Notes under the pieces: model-generated
What the model was told of the DNA's origin: nothing
The model's input: only the letters and a program-made list of their open reading frames with translations
Database searches by the model: none
Program-made: the position numbers and the translations under genes
Source: Actinomadura macra NBRC 14102
GTDB lineage: Bacteria; Actinomycetota; Actinomycetes; Streptosporangiales; Streptosporangiaceae
Length of the DNA stretch: 64,000 nucleotides
Reading direction: 5' to 3'
Assembly: GCF_001552215.1 (NCBI RefSeq)
Contig: NZ_BCQT01000026.1
Coordinates: 62,001-126,000 of the forward strand
Shown: positions 9,025 through 16,541 of the stretch, one piece after another
Position numbering within the stretch: the stretch's first letter is position 1
Layout of the letters: the number at the start of each line of letters is the position of its first letter

Positions 9025-9725
9025 GGCAGGACACACCCGAACGAGTCCGCGAGCCCCTTCAGACCCGCCTCCGTGACGGTCAGCGCCCGCCGGGTCGTCC
9101 CCCGCTCGAACCAGCCCAGCTCGATCATCCGGTCGGTCAGCGCCGCACCCAACGCCCCGTTCAGATGGGGGCGCCGCTCCGTCCAGTCGAGACAGTGCCA
9201 GGCGAACCGCCGGCGCGTCTTCCGCAGCGCCGCGACGTCCAGCCCCAGCGCCCCAAGCCGCTCCTCACCCTTCCCGGTGACCTCGTACGTCTCGCCTCCG
9301 TCGGGCTCGATGAGCCCCCCGTCGACCAGCGCCGCGAAAAGGCTGACCCCGGCCTCACCCGCCAGATGGTCATAACACGTCCGCGCCATGTGCAGCCGCC
9401 TCGCGTCCCGCGACTGGCGCAGGCTGCGCACCCGTACCGGCGGGCTGATCTGCGACAGCGCCTCGATCACCTGCGCCACGTCGGCGCCCTTGAGCCGGTA
9501 GTACCGCCACCGTCCCTGCCGCACCACCGTGACGAGCCCGCCGTCCAGCAACCGCGCCAGGTGCGCACTCGCCGTCGGCGCGCTGACACCCGCCGTCCGC
9601 GCCAGTTCCCCGGCCGCCAGCGGGCGCCCGTCCAGCAGCGCGGTCAGCATCGCCGCCCGCGCCCGATCGGCCAGCAGCGCCGCCACCGGCGCGAAGTCGG
9701 AGGTGAGGACATGTTCGGAGTCCAT
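9021..9725 (-). CDS. ArsR-like winged-helix transcriptional regulator
   Basis: This 234-residue protein has an N-terminal winged helix of the ArsR/HTH_20 type. The recognition segment is GELARTAGVSAPTASAHLARLLDGGLV (about 38-64), and the wing is VVRQGRWRYYRL. The long C-terminal half (about 100-234) is a second helical region with GGETYEVTGKGEERL, commoner in actinobacterial proteins than in small metal-sensing ArsR repressors. I see no obvious metal-binding cysteine pair. It is cotranscribed with pabB-pabC (GTGA overlap). It may control them or be autoregulated; no operator was identified. Confidence 0.82.
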   Translation of the reverse strand: MDSEHVLTSDFAPVAALLADRARAAMLTALLDGRPLAAGELARTAGVSAPTASAHLARLLDGGLVTVVRQGRWRYYRLKGADVAQVIEALSQISPPVRVRSLRQSRDARRLHMARTCYDHLAGEAGVSLFAALVDGGLIEPDGGETYEVTGKGEERLGALGLDVAALRKTRRRFAWHCLDWTERRPHLNGALGAALTDRMIELGWFERGTTRRALTVTEAGLKGLADSFGCVLP

Positions 9726-9847
9726 GACCTGAGCCTATGCGGCCCATCCTTCGACGGACGTCGAAGCGACCCGCCACGAAACCCGGTTTGGGGAACGCGG
9801 CCGGACGCGCTAATCTTTCCCCGTCGCCGCAACACAGGGCGGTGCAC

Positions 9848-9919
9848 GCGGAAGTGGCTCAGGGGTAGAGCATCACCTTGCCAAGGTGAGGGTCGCGGGT
9901 TCAAATCCCGTCTTCCGCT
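9848..9919 (+). tRNA. tRNA-Gly (GCC anticodon)
   Basis: The acceptor arm GCGGAAG pairs with CTTCCGC at 9912-9918. The anticodon arm TCACC-TTGCCAA-GGTGA gives anticodon GCC, and the T arm contains GGTTCAAATCC. The 3' CCA is not encoded. It is first of a tight tRNA cluster with Cys and Val. Confidence 0.97.
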
Positions 9920-9961
9920 CTGAGGGGCCTTTCGAGCTACGACCCAGAAGGTCTCGATTCT

Positions 9962-10032
9962 GGTGGAGTGGCCGAGAGGCGAGGCAACGGCCTGCAAAGC
10001 CGTGTACACGGGTTCAAATCCCGTCTCCACCT
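9962..10032 (+). tRNA. tRNA-Cys (GCA anticodon)
   Basis: The acceptor arm GGTGGAG pairs with CTCCACC at 10025-10031. The anticodon arm ACGGC-CTGCAAA-GCCGT gives GCA, and the T loop GGTTCAAATCC is intact. CCA is not encoded. It lies 42 bases after tRNA-Gly. Confidence 0.97.
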
Positions 10033-10066
10033 CAACGCCGGTTCTCCCTCGGGAGGCGACGGCTCA

Positions 10067-10141
10067 GGGCGATTAGCTCAGTGGGAGAGCGCTACCTTGA
10101 CACGGTAGAGGCCACTGGTTCAATCCCAGTATCGCCCACCA
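10067..10141 (+). tRNA. tRNA-Val (GAC anticodon)
   Basis: The acceptor arm GGGCGAT pairs with ATCGCCC at 10131-10137, with discriminator A and an encoded CCA (10139-10141). The anticodon arm CTACC-TTGACAC-GGTAG gives GAC. It is the last gene of the cluster, and its 3' end faces the integrase remnant and siderophore island. That is the usual arrangement when a tRNA 3' end has served as an attachment site. Confidence 0.97.
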
Positions 10142-10567
10142 CGTGTGAGCCGGCTATGAGAGCCGGACTGACGCCGAGGACGCTCTCGACCACATCAAGG
10201 ACCCATTCGACGTCGTCGATCCCCGATGACCAAGCAGGCATTCCTGACCTGGTAGCGCTGCTTTTCGAGCTCGGCTAGAGGCGGGAGCCGCTGCCGGAGG
10301 TCGACGAGATCCGTTGCCGGCACACCAGTGGCCAGAAGCTCAGCAAGGCCATGACGCTGGCCGAATGGCCCGATCACTGGCTTGAGGGCCGAGTCGACCT
10401 GCGCAGATCCACCCGAATGCTTCCATGTCGCCGGTGTTGGCATGCGTCACCTGCCATGCCTGCCAGAAGCACGGCTGCGGTTGGCACCCCAGCGACAGCT
10501 CCCGCCACGCTCGACCATGAACCCGGCGTCGGCGATTTCGCGCCCTACCACGCCGTGGTCTGGGCGC
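10142..10567. other. Gene-poor stretch between tRNA-Val and the siderophore carrier gene
   Basis: Apart from the integrase fragment at 10321-10419, this ~425-base stretch has only short, frame-broken reading frames on both strands and no convincing start with a ribosome site. It looks like eroded mobile-element sequence. I found no copy of the tRNA-Val 3' end within it. Confidence 0.5.
10321..10419 (+). pseudogene. Fragment of a phage-type tyrosine integrase
   Basis: One open frame here reads KAMTLAEWPDHWLEGRVDLRRSTR in two overlapping parts: MTLAEWPDHWLEG and GRVDLRRSTR. This matches the SAM-like N-terminal core-binding domain of actinobacterial phage and ICE integrases, whose usual form is TVAEWxxxWLxxRxxLRPSTR. 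The frame then leaves the family and no catalytic RxxH/Y domain follows. A different upstream frame near 10190-10230 reads HIKDPFDVVDP, which could be part of the integrase N-terminus after frameshifts. The remnant starts 180 bases past tRNA-Val. It is interpreted as a decayed integrase left by an island insertion. Confidence 0.5.
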
Positions 10568-10825
10568 TCAGTCCGCCGCCGTCTTTCGCCCGATCATCTC
10601 GATCCAGCTGGCCAGCGTCGGCGCTTCGGCGAGCTCCAGGGGCGTGATCTCGGCGCCCTCCGCACGCCACCGCTCCACCAGGCTCATGATGCGGATCGAG
10701 TCAAGGCCGTGGTCCAGCAGGTTGGCCGAGGAATCGATGTTCTCGGGTGCTTCGCCGAGCAGTCTCGCGACGTCTGCGCGCAGCCGATCCGCGTCCAATG
10801 CAGATCCTGCCTTCTCCTGGGCCAT
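10568..10825 (-). CDS. Stand-alone aryl carrier protein for 2,3-dihydroxybenzoate
   Basis: This 85-residue acyl/aryl carrier protein should hold 2,3-dihydroxybenzoate as a phosphopantetheine thioester after loading by the EntE-type ligase. The attachment serine is S43 in LLDHGLDSIRIM. The flanking helices (ADVARLLGEAPENI and PTLASWIEMIG) match the four-helix carrier fold of EntB and DhbB C-terminal domains. The ATG at 10825 has GGGAGG four bases before it; a TTG at 10837 is less likely. In many pathways this domain is fused to isochorismatase; here it is a separate gene, transcribed away from the main operon. An iron box lies about 110 bases upstream. Confidence 0.85.
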   Translation of the reverse strand: MAQEKAGSALDADRLRADVARLLGEAPENIDSSANLLDHGLDSIRIMSLVERWRAEGAEITPLELAEAPTLASWIEMIGRKTAAD

Positions 10826-10936
10826 GCGGCCTCCCAATCAGTCTGATGTGGACAATGCGGCGGCCGGTGCTTCAGGGCAACGGATTTCCGCCATCTATGC
10901 CGATGTGGGTGACGAGCCGCGCGCCACGAGGCGATG

Positions 10937-10955
10937 TTAGGTTAGCCTAACCTTT
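10937..10955. promoter_or_regulatory. IdeR/DtxR iron box upstream of the carrier protein gene
   Basis: The sequence TTAGGTTAGCCTAACCTTT closely matches the 19-bp actinobacterial iron box TTAGGTTAGGCTAACCTAA, differing only near the centre and the right edge. With Fe(II), IdeR/DmdR repressors bind such sites. It should make the divergent carrier gene iron-repressed. Confidence 0.88.
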
Positions 10956-11274
10956 CCATCAAGGGGAAGAGTGGTCACCGCCCTTGCCGTTCGGCCGTCT
11001 CTGGCGATCCGCACGATCTCGGTGGCGAAGGCGTCTTCGGCGGTGAACGCGTCGCCGCCGAGGTCGGCCCCTGGCGGCGCAGGTTCGCCTGCACGGTGCC
11101 AACACCTCACTTGATCTGGGCGCCGGCTCCCCGAACTGGCCGGGCTCTGGTGGTTCCCGACCCGGGAGCCACTGCGCCCGCCACCGCGGCCGCCCTCGCA
11201 TCAGGGCGGAGCGTGGCGGGCTTTGGGGCGCATCGCCCGAATAGGTCTATACGTCCGCTTGAGGGATCGCTATG

Positions 11275-11293
11275 TTAGGCAAGGCTTACCTAA
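11275..11293. promoter_or_regulatory. IdeR/DtxR iron box directly before entA
   Basis: TTAGGCAAGGCTTACCTAA is a strong match to the 19-bp iron box, with both outer half-sites intact. It ends 17 bases before the entA GTG start, just upstream of the ribosome site. Repression there would block transcription of the whole operon when iron is plentiful. Confidence 0.9.
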
Positions 11294-11310
11294 CTACAAG
11301 GAGGATCGGA

Positions 11311-12099
11311 GTGGCGCTGCCGGAGAGCTGGCCAGGCGTGGCCGGGAAGAACGCGCTGGTCACAGGTGCAGGCCGTGGCATCGGTGCGGCCGTGGCACGT
11401 GCGTTCGCCGACGCGGGTGCCACCGTGGCCGCCGTCGACGTCGACGCCGAGGGCTTGACCAAGCTGGCCGCCCAGTGCGCCGATCGGGTGATACCGTTCC
11501 CCGCCGATGTCACGGATGTGGCGGCGGTCGACGCGACGATCGCAGCGGCCGAGGATCGACTGGGCCCGCTGGACATCGGTGTGTCGGTCGCCGGGATCCT
11601 GCGCCCGGCAACGGTCTGCGAGACCTCTGACGAGGACTGGGCGGCGACCTTCGCGGTGAACGTCACCGGCGTGTTCACGGTGCTGCGGGAACTGGCCCGG
11701 CGGATGACCGGGCGAGGGCGCGGCACGCTGGTCACCGTCGGCTCCAACGCGGCGGGCGTCCCCCGTACCGGGATGGCCGCCTACGCCGCATCCAAGGCGG
11801 CGGCGACCATGTTGACCCGGTGCCTCGGGCTCGAAGTGGCGGGCGCGGGCGTGCGCTGCAACACGGTTTCCCCCGGATCCACCGACACCGCCATGCTGCG
11901 CCTGCTGGGAACGGACGAGAACGCGGAGAGCCGGGTGCTGTACGGCGACCCGGACAGCTTCCGGGTGGGTATTCCGCTCGGTCGGGTCGCCGAACCGGCG
12001 GACATCGCGGACGCGGTGCTGTTCCTGGTCTCCGACCACGCCCGGCACATCACGATGCAAAACATCTACGTCGACGGGGGCGCCACCCTGCGGGCGTGA
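11311..12099 (+). CDS. entA: 2,3-dihydro-2,3-dihydroxybenzoate dehydrogenase
   Basis: This short-chain dehydrogenase oxidises 2,3-dihydro-DHB to 2,3-dihydroxybenzoate with NAD, the last step of DHB formation. It has 262 residues. The nucleotide motif TGAGRGIG is at 18-25, NVTGVF follows, and the catalytic Tyr158 and Lys162 are in AAYAASKAA. Its presence beside isochorismate synthase and isochorismatase separates this from generic SDR enzymes and makes DHB, not salicylate, the aryl unit. The GTG at 11311 has AAGGAGG six bases before it; the upstream extension to 11272 overlaps the iron box and is rejected. The symbol is by pathway role. Confidence 0.9.
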   Translation: MALPESWPGVAGKNALVTGAGRGIGAAVARAFADAGATVAAVDVDAEGLTKLAAQCADRVIPFPADVTDVAAVDATIAAAEDRLGPLDIGVSVAGILRPATVCETSDEDWAATFAVNVTGVFTVLRELARRMTGRGRGTLVTVGSNAAGVPRTGMAAYAASKAAATMLTRCLGLEVAGAGVRCNTVSPGSTDTAMLRLLGTDENAESRVLYGDPDSFRVGIPLGRVAEPADIADAVLFLVSDHARHITMQNIYVDGGATLRA

Positions 12100-12121
12100 C
12101 CGGACCCCCACCCATCCCAAT

Positions 12122-12140
12122 TTAGGTTAGGCTAACCTAA
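12122..12140. promoter_or_regulatory. Perfect consensus iron box between entA and entC
   Basis: TTAGGTTAGGCTAACCTAA is exactly the IdeR/DtxR consensus palindrome. It ends 27 bases before the entC start, implying a second iron-controlled promoter inside the operon. It would let entC through the NRPS be transcribed independently of entA. Confidence 0.93.
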
Positions 12141-12150
12141 CCTAATCAAT

Positions 12151-12166
12151 GGAAAGGAACCTTTCC
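12151..12166 (+). repeat. Short palindrome covering the entC ribosome-binding site
   Basis: GGAAAGG and CCTTTCC flank two A residues, forming a 16-base perfect inverted repeat immediately before the GTG of entC. The AAAGGA inside the left arm is the only plausible ribosome site. A hairpin here would need slippage to open its loop and could dampen translation; a protein operator is an alternative. Confidence 0.45.
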
Positions 12167-12167
12167 T

Positions 12168-13364
12168 GTGTCGGTATCCGCGCAGGCGCGCCCCCGCCCC
12201 GTCTACCGCGCCGCCGACCTGCTGGCCGCGTATCTGCCCGGCTCGTACTACTTCTCCTCGACTCGTGGCACTCTGCTCGCCGACGGGGTGGACGCCGTGG
12301 TCGGCGGCTCCCCTGGGAATCGGGCGAGCGCGGCCGCGGCGGCGCTGGCCGAGGTGGCGACGGTCGGCGGTGCGGCGGGTCAGGTGGTGATCGGCGCACT
12401 CGGGTTCCGCCCGGAGGCGCCGGCCACACTGGTCGTCCCGTCAGTGGTGCGGCGCGCGGGCGCGCCCGTCGACGCTCCTTTGCCCGACGCGCCCGCGCGA
12501 CGCTGGTCCATCAGCCCCCGGCCGGAGCCCAGCTGCTACACCGACGCCGTGCGCCGTGCGCTGGCGTTAATAGACGGCGGCGAGCTGAGCAAAGTGGTGC
12601 TGGCCCGCGGCCTCGAACTGACCGCGGACGGGCCGGTCTCGGTGCCCGCACTGCTGACCCGCCTGGTACGCGCGGACCCTTCCGCGCACGCGTTCGCCAT
12701 GGACGTCAGCGCACCCGGCGACCCCGCGCCGCGCACCCTGGTCGGCGCGAGCCCCGAACTGCTGGTGTCCCGGCGCGGCGACCAGGTCGTGGCCAACCCG
12801 CTCGCCGGGTCGCTGCCCCGGTGCGCCGACGCCGCGGAGAACCGGCGGCGCATCGCCGCCTTGCTGGCGTCCGAAAAGGAAAGATCGGAACACGCGCACA
12901 CGACAGCCGGGGTCGCTGACGTGCTCGGCCGGTTCTGCGTGGACCTGGACGTGCCCGCCCAGCCGTCGGTCATCGGGACACCGACCATGTGGCATCTGTC
13001 CACGAAGATCACCGGTACGCTCGCGACCCCTGCCGCTCCCGCCTCTTCCGCGCTGGGCCTGGCCGAGGCGCTGCATCCGACGCCCGCGGTCTGCGGGGTG
13101 CCGCCGGCCGCGGCGCGGGACGCCATCGCGGCGCTGGAACCGGCGGACCGCGGCTACTACGCGGGACTGGTCGGCTGGACCGACATCTCCGGGGACGGGG
13201 AGTGGGTCGTCACCATCCGCAGCGCCGAAGTGTCCGAGCGGATCGTGCGGCTGCACGCGGGCGCGGGCATCGTCTCCGGCTCCGACCCGGACAAGGAACT
13301 CGACGAGACGACAGCGAAGTTCCAGACCCTGCTGCGGGCGCTCGGACAGGGGGCGCAGGCGTGA
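12168..13364 (+). CDS. entC: Isochorismate synthase
   Basis: This 398-residue enzyme of the chorismate-binding family converts chorismate to isochorismate, the first committed step to 2,3-dihydroxybenzoate. Motifs include GGELSKVVLAR (general base Lys), GASPELLVSRRG, the MST-family segment MWHLSTKITGTL, HPTPAVCGVPP, GWTDISGDGEWVVTIRSA and AGAGIVSGSDPDKELDETTAK with the Mg-binding glutamates. The GTG start follows the palindrome at 12151-12166. It overlaps entE by four bases (GTGA). A perfect iron box sits just upstream, so expression should rise under iron limitation. Confidence 0.93.
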   Translation: MSVSAQARPRPVYRAADLLAAYLPGSYYFSSTRGTLLADGVDAVVGGSPGNRASAAAAALAEVATVGGAAGQVVIGALGFRPEAPATLVVPSVVRRAGAPVDAPLPDAPARRWSISPRPEPSCYTDAVRRALALIDGGELSKVVLARGLELTADGPVSVPALLTRLVRADPSAHAFAMDVSAPGDPAPRTLVGASPELLVSRRGDQVVANPLAGSLPRCADAAENRRRIAALLASEKERSEHAHTTAGVADVLGRFCVDLDVPAQPSVIGTPTMWHLSTKITGTLATPAAPASSALGLAEALHPTPAVCGVPPAAARDAIAALEPADRGYYAGLVGWTDISGDGEWVVTIRSAEVSERIVRLHAGAGIVSGSDPDKELDETTAKFQTLLRALGQGAQA

Positions 13365-14983
13365 GCGCGAACGTCGTCACGTGGCCGCCGGAGACCGCCG
13401 CCCGCTACCGGGCGGCCGGCTACTGGCGCGGCCAGACCTTCGGAGCGCTGCTCACCGCGCTGGCGGCAGCCCATGCCGAGCGGACCGCGGTGGTCGGCGG
13501 CGAAACCCGGTGGACCTACGCCGAACTGGATGAACGCGCACACCGCATCGCCGCAGGCCTCGCCGAGTCCGGGGTTCGGGCGGAGGATCGCGTCGTAGTG
13601 CAACTGCCGAATGTGCCGGAATTCCTGCCCGTGGTGTTCGGGCTGTGGCGGCTGGGCGCGTGGCCGGTGTTCGCGTTGCCCGCGCACCGCGACAGCGAAC
13701 TGCGGCACATCGCCGAACAGGCGGAAGCGGTCGCGGTGATCACGGTCGGCGAGCACGAGCGGCACGACCACGCGGCCACCGCGCGCACGGTGGCCGGAGC
13801 GGTGCCGTCGCTGCAGGCGGTTCACGTGGTCGGCTCGGCGGAGTTCAGCGACCTGTCCGCCGCGCAGCCCCGCGAGTTGCCCGACCCGGACCCGGCCGAA
13901 GTGGCGTTCCTGCAACTGTCCGGGGGCACCACCGGTCTGCCGAAGCTGATCCCGCGCACTCACGACGACTACCTCTACAGCGTGCGGGAGAGCATGCGCA
14001 TCTGCGCGCTGGCCCCGGACAGCGTGTACCTCGCCGCGTTACCAGTCGCGCACAACTACCCGCTCAGCTCGCCGGGGGTGCTCGGGGCGCTGCACGCCGG
14101 CGCCAAGATCGTGCTGGCACCGCACCCGGACGCCGACACCGTGTTCGCGCTGATCGAGGCGGAACGGGTGACGATCACCGGCGTGGTGCCGCCGCTGGCC
14201 GCGGCCTGGGTGCAGGCGGCGGGACGCACCGGCCACGACCTGTCCTCCCTGGACGTTCTGCTGGTCGGCGGTGCCAAGTGCGGGAGGGAACTGGCCGAAC
14301 GGATCGGGCCCGCGCTGGGCTGCCGGTTGCAGCAGGTATTCGGCATGGCCGAGGGGCTGGTCTGCTACACCCGCCTGGACGACCCGGACGAGCTCGTGCT
14401 GGGCACCCAGGGCCGGCCGATATCGCCGGACGACGAGATCCGCGTGGTCGACCCGGACAACCCGCTGGCCGCGTCCACCGACGTGGTGCCCGAAGGTGCG
14501 GTCGGCGCGCTGCTCACCAGGGGCCCCTACACCATCCGCGGCTACTACCGCGCGGTCGAGCACAACAAGGTCGCGTTCACCCCGGATGGCTTCTACCGCA
14601 CTGGGGACCTGGTGCGGCGCACCGCGACCGGGCACCTGGAGGTGGTCGGCCGGGCCAAGGAGCAGATCAACCGGGGCGGTGAGAAGGTCGCCGCCGAAGA
14701 GGTGGAGAACCACCTGATGGCGCATCCGGACGTGCTCGACGCGGCCGTCGTCGCGGTCCCTGACGCCTACCTCGGTGAGCGCACCTGCGCCTACGTGGTG
14801 CCCGCGGACGGTGCGGCGCCGACCGGGGTTCAACTGCGCAAGTTCGTGCGCGAGCGCGGGGTGGCCGCGTTCAAGGTGCCCGACCTGGTGCGCGTGGTGG
14901 ACGCGTTCCCGGTCACCGGGGTCGGCAAGACCAGCAAGCGGGATCTGCGGGCGGCGCTGACCGCCCACGAAAGGGAAAGGTGA
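13361..14983 (+). CDS. entE: 2,3-dihydroxybenzoate-AMP ligase
   Basis: This 540-residue stand-alone adenylation enzyme activates DHB with ATP and loads it on the aryl carrier protein encoded at 10568-10825. ANL motifs are LQLSGGTTGLPKLIPRTH (A3), FGMAEGLVCYT (A5), FYRTGDLV (A7), GRAKEQINRGGEKV (A8) and GKTSKRDL (A10 Lys). The acid-binding segment reads VAHNYPLSSPG. In DhbE this Asn and the following Ser contact the catechol acid, whereas salicylate ligases usually have Cys at the Ser position, so DHB is favoured. The true start is the GTG at 13361 in the GTGA overlap; the same frame open to 12989 is shadow. Confidence 0.94.
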   Translation: MSANVVTWPPETAARYRAAGYWRGQTFGALLTALAAAHAERTAVVGGETRWTYAELDERAHRIAAGLAESGVRAEDRVVVQLPNVPEFLPVVFGLWRLGAWPVFALPAHRDSELRHIAEQAEAVAVITVGEHERHDHAATARTVAGAVPSLQAVHVVGSAEFSDLSAAQPRELPDPDPAEVAFLQLSGGTTGLPKLIPRTHDDYLYSVRESMRICALAPDSVYLAALPVAHNYPLSSPGVLGALHAGAKIVLAPHPDADTVFALIEAERVTITGVVPPLAAAWVQAAGRTGHDLSSLDVLLVGGAKCGRELAERIGPALGCRLQQVFGMAEGLVCYTRLDDPDELVLGTQGRPISPDDEIRVVDPDNPLAASTDVVPEGAVGALLTRGPYTIRGYYRAVEHNKVAFTPDGFYRTGDLVRRTATGHLEVVGRAKEQINRGGEKVAAEEVENHLMAHPDVLDAAVVAVPDAYLGERTCAYVVPADGAAPTGVQLRKFVRERGVAAFKVPDLVRVVDAFPVTGVGKTSKRDLRAALTAHERER

Positions 14984-14986
14984 GCG

Positions 14987-15655
14987 ATGTCCTTGCCGAA
15001 GATCGCACCGTATCCGCTACCGGTGGCGGCCGAACTGCCCGACGGCCGGGTGCACTGGCCACTTGAGCCGGCGCGGGCGGCTTTGCTGGTCCACGATGCC
15101 CAGCGCTACTTCCTTGCTCCCTACGCCGGGTCGCCGATCCCCGAGCTGACGACCAATACCGCACGCCTGCTGGCCGCGGCGCGCACGGCCGGGGTGCCGG
15201 TGTTCTACACCGCGCAGCCGGGCCGCCAACCCGCCGCCGACCGCGGGCTGCTCACCGAGTTCTGGGGACCGGGCATCGGCGCCGTCATCGACGACGACCC
15301 GCGCGCCGCCGACATCGTGACCGAGCTCGTACCGGAACCCGTGGACACGGTGCTGGTGAAGTGGCGCTACAGCGCGTTCCAGCGCAGCACGTTCCACGAA
15401 GCGCTCACCGCGCGGGGGCGCGATCAGCTGCTGATCACCGGCGTGTACGCGCACATCGGCTGCCAGGCCACGGCCGTCGAGGCGTTCATGCGCGACATAC
15501 GCCCCTTCTTCGTCGCCGACGCGGTCGCCGACTTCTCCCGCGCCTGGCACGACAGGGCCTGCGAGTACGTGGCGCAGCGTTGCGGCGTGGTCACCACCAC
15601 CGCCGACGCGCTCTCCGCGCTGTCCGTGCCCGCCCGGACGGGGGTGAACCAGTGA
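14987..15655 (+). CDS. Isochorismatase without a fused carrier domain
   Basis: This 222-residue cysteine-hydrolase-fold enzyme cleaves the vinyl ether of isochorismate, giving 2,3-dihydro-DHB and pyruvate. The conserved VHDAQRYFL holds the catalytic Asp, VLVKWRYSAFQRS the catalytic Lys, and GVYAHIGCQATA the nucleophile-loop region. The length matches only the N-terminal domain of EntB or DhbB. The carrier domain of those proteins is missing and is supplied by the separate gene at 10568-10825. AAAGG precedes the ATG at 14987, and its end overlaps the next gene as GTGA. Confidence 0.92.
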   Translation: MSLPKIAPYPLPVAAELPDGRVHWPLEPARAALLVHDAQRYFLAPYAGSPIPELTTNTARLLAAARTAGVPVFYTAQPGRQPAADRGLLTEFWGPGIGAVIDDDPRAADIVTELVPEPVDTVLVKWRYSAFQRSTFHEALTARGRDQLLITGVYAHIGCQATAVEAFMRDIRPFFVADAVADFSRAWHDRACEYVAQRCGVVTTTADALSALSVPARTGVNQ

Positions 15656-16491
15656 CCGGGCATCTGGCCAGAATCGCCGAGGTGCGGGCGGGCACCGTGC
15701 CCGCGAAGGTCCGCTACCCGATCCGCGTCTGCGCGGCCGAGGTGCTTCGCACCGGCATGATCGGTGCGGGCCTGGTGCGGGTCACGCTGGGCGGGCCGGG
15801 CGTCGACGGGTTCGAGTCGCACGCGCCGGACGAGCACATCAAGCTGATCTTCCCTGAGGACGACGGCAGCCTGCGGCTGCCCGAGCCCGACGGCGACCTG
15901 CTGCGCTGGCCGCGGCCGGCGCCGACGTCACGCGAGTACACGGTGCGCCGCTACGACCCGGTCAACCGGGAACTCGACATCGACATCGCACTGCACGGCG
16001 CCGGAGGCACCGAAGGGCTCGGCGCCGCGTGGGCGCGGTCGGTGCGCCCGGGTGAGATCGTCCACGTCGCGGGCCCGCCCGGCGGCCTGATCGTGCCGCC
16101 CTACGACCGCTACCTGCTCGGCGGCGACATCACCGCGCTGCCCGCGATCGCGCGGCGGGTGGAGGAACTGCCCCGTACGGCCCGCGGCTGGGCGTTCATC
16201 GAGGTCGCCGACGCCCGGGAGGAGATCGAGCTGGACCCGCCGGAAGGGGTCGAGGTGTGCTGGCTGCATCGCGGCGCCGCCGCGCCCGGCACCATCGGCC
16301 TGCTCGCTGACGCGGTGCGGCAGGTCGAGGTCCCGCCGGGCGAACGGGTGTACGTGTGGCTCGCCGGTGAAGCCGGGGTGCTCAAGCCGCTGCGTCGCTG
16401 GGTCCGCGACGACCTAAAGCTGCCCAGGGCCGACTACGACATCACCGGCTACTGGAAGCGCGGCGTCGCCGATTTCGACGAGGACCCATGA
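15652..16491 (+). CDS. Siderophore-interacting FAD-binding reductase (ViuB/SIP family)
   Basis: This 279-residue cytoplasmic flavoprotein should reduce imported ferric siderophore to release Fe(II). The SIP family marks are an N-terminal FAD-binding barrel with HIKLIFPED and SREYTVRRYDP, the GPPGGLIVPPYDRYLLGGDITALPA segment (FAD/NAD region, quoted in part here as LLGGDITALPAI), and the C-terminal VWLAGEAGVLKPLRRW. The GTG start at 15652 overlaps the isochorismatase stop; the frame open to 15361 upstream is shadow. Its position between biosynthesis and uptake genes fits recycling of the siderophore. Confidence 0.9.
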   Translation: MTGHLARIAEVRAGTVPAKVRYPIRVCAAEVLRTGMIGAGLVRVTLGGPGVDGFESHAPDEHIKLIFPEDDGSLRLPEPDGDLLRWPRPAPTSREYTVRRYDPVNRELDIDIALHGAGGTEGLGAAWARSVRPGEIVHVAGPPGGLIVPPYDRYLLGGDITALPAIARRVEELPRTARGWAFIEVADAREEIELDPPEGVEVCWLHRGAAAPGTIGLLADAVRQVEVPPGERVYVWLAGEAGVLKPLRRWVRDDLKLPRADYDITGYWKRGVADFDEDP

Positions 16492-16541
16492 GCACGAAAC
16501 CCACCACTGACCCCAGCAACCCCCACGACCAAGGAAGAACC

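Larger units (their letters stand above)
10826..11310. promoter_or_regulatory. Divergent control region of the siderophore cluster
   Basis: The 485 bases between the carrier gene and entA hold two iron boxes, listed separately, one near each gene. The middle part codes for nothing I can support. On the minus strand near 10970-11070 one frame reads GGDAFTAEDAFATEIVRIAR and looks protein-like, but it has no start or partner, so it may be a gene fossil. Confidence 0.55.

Noticed and set aside
10195..10443. An 82-residue minus-strand frame after tRNA-Val
   Set aside because: It is antisense to the integrase remnant, has no ribosome site and resembles no family I know.
16488..16541. Earlier ATG start for the siderophore-binding lipoprotein
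   Set aside because: It adds 18 polar residues ahead of a well-formed lipoprotein signal peptide, and the ATG at 16542 has its own ribosome site.
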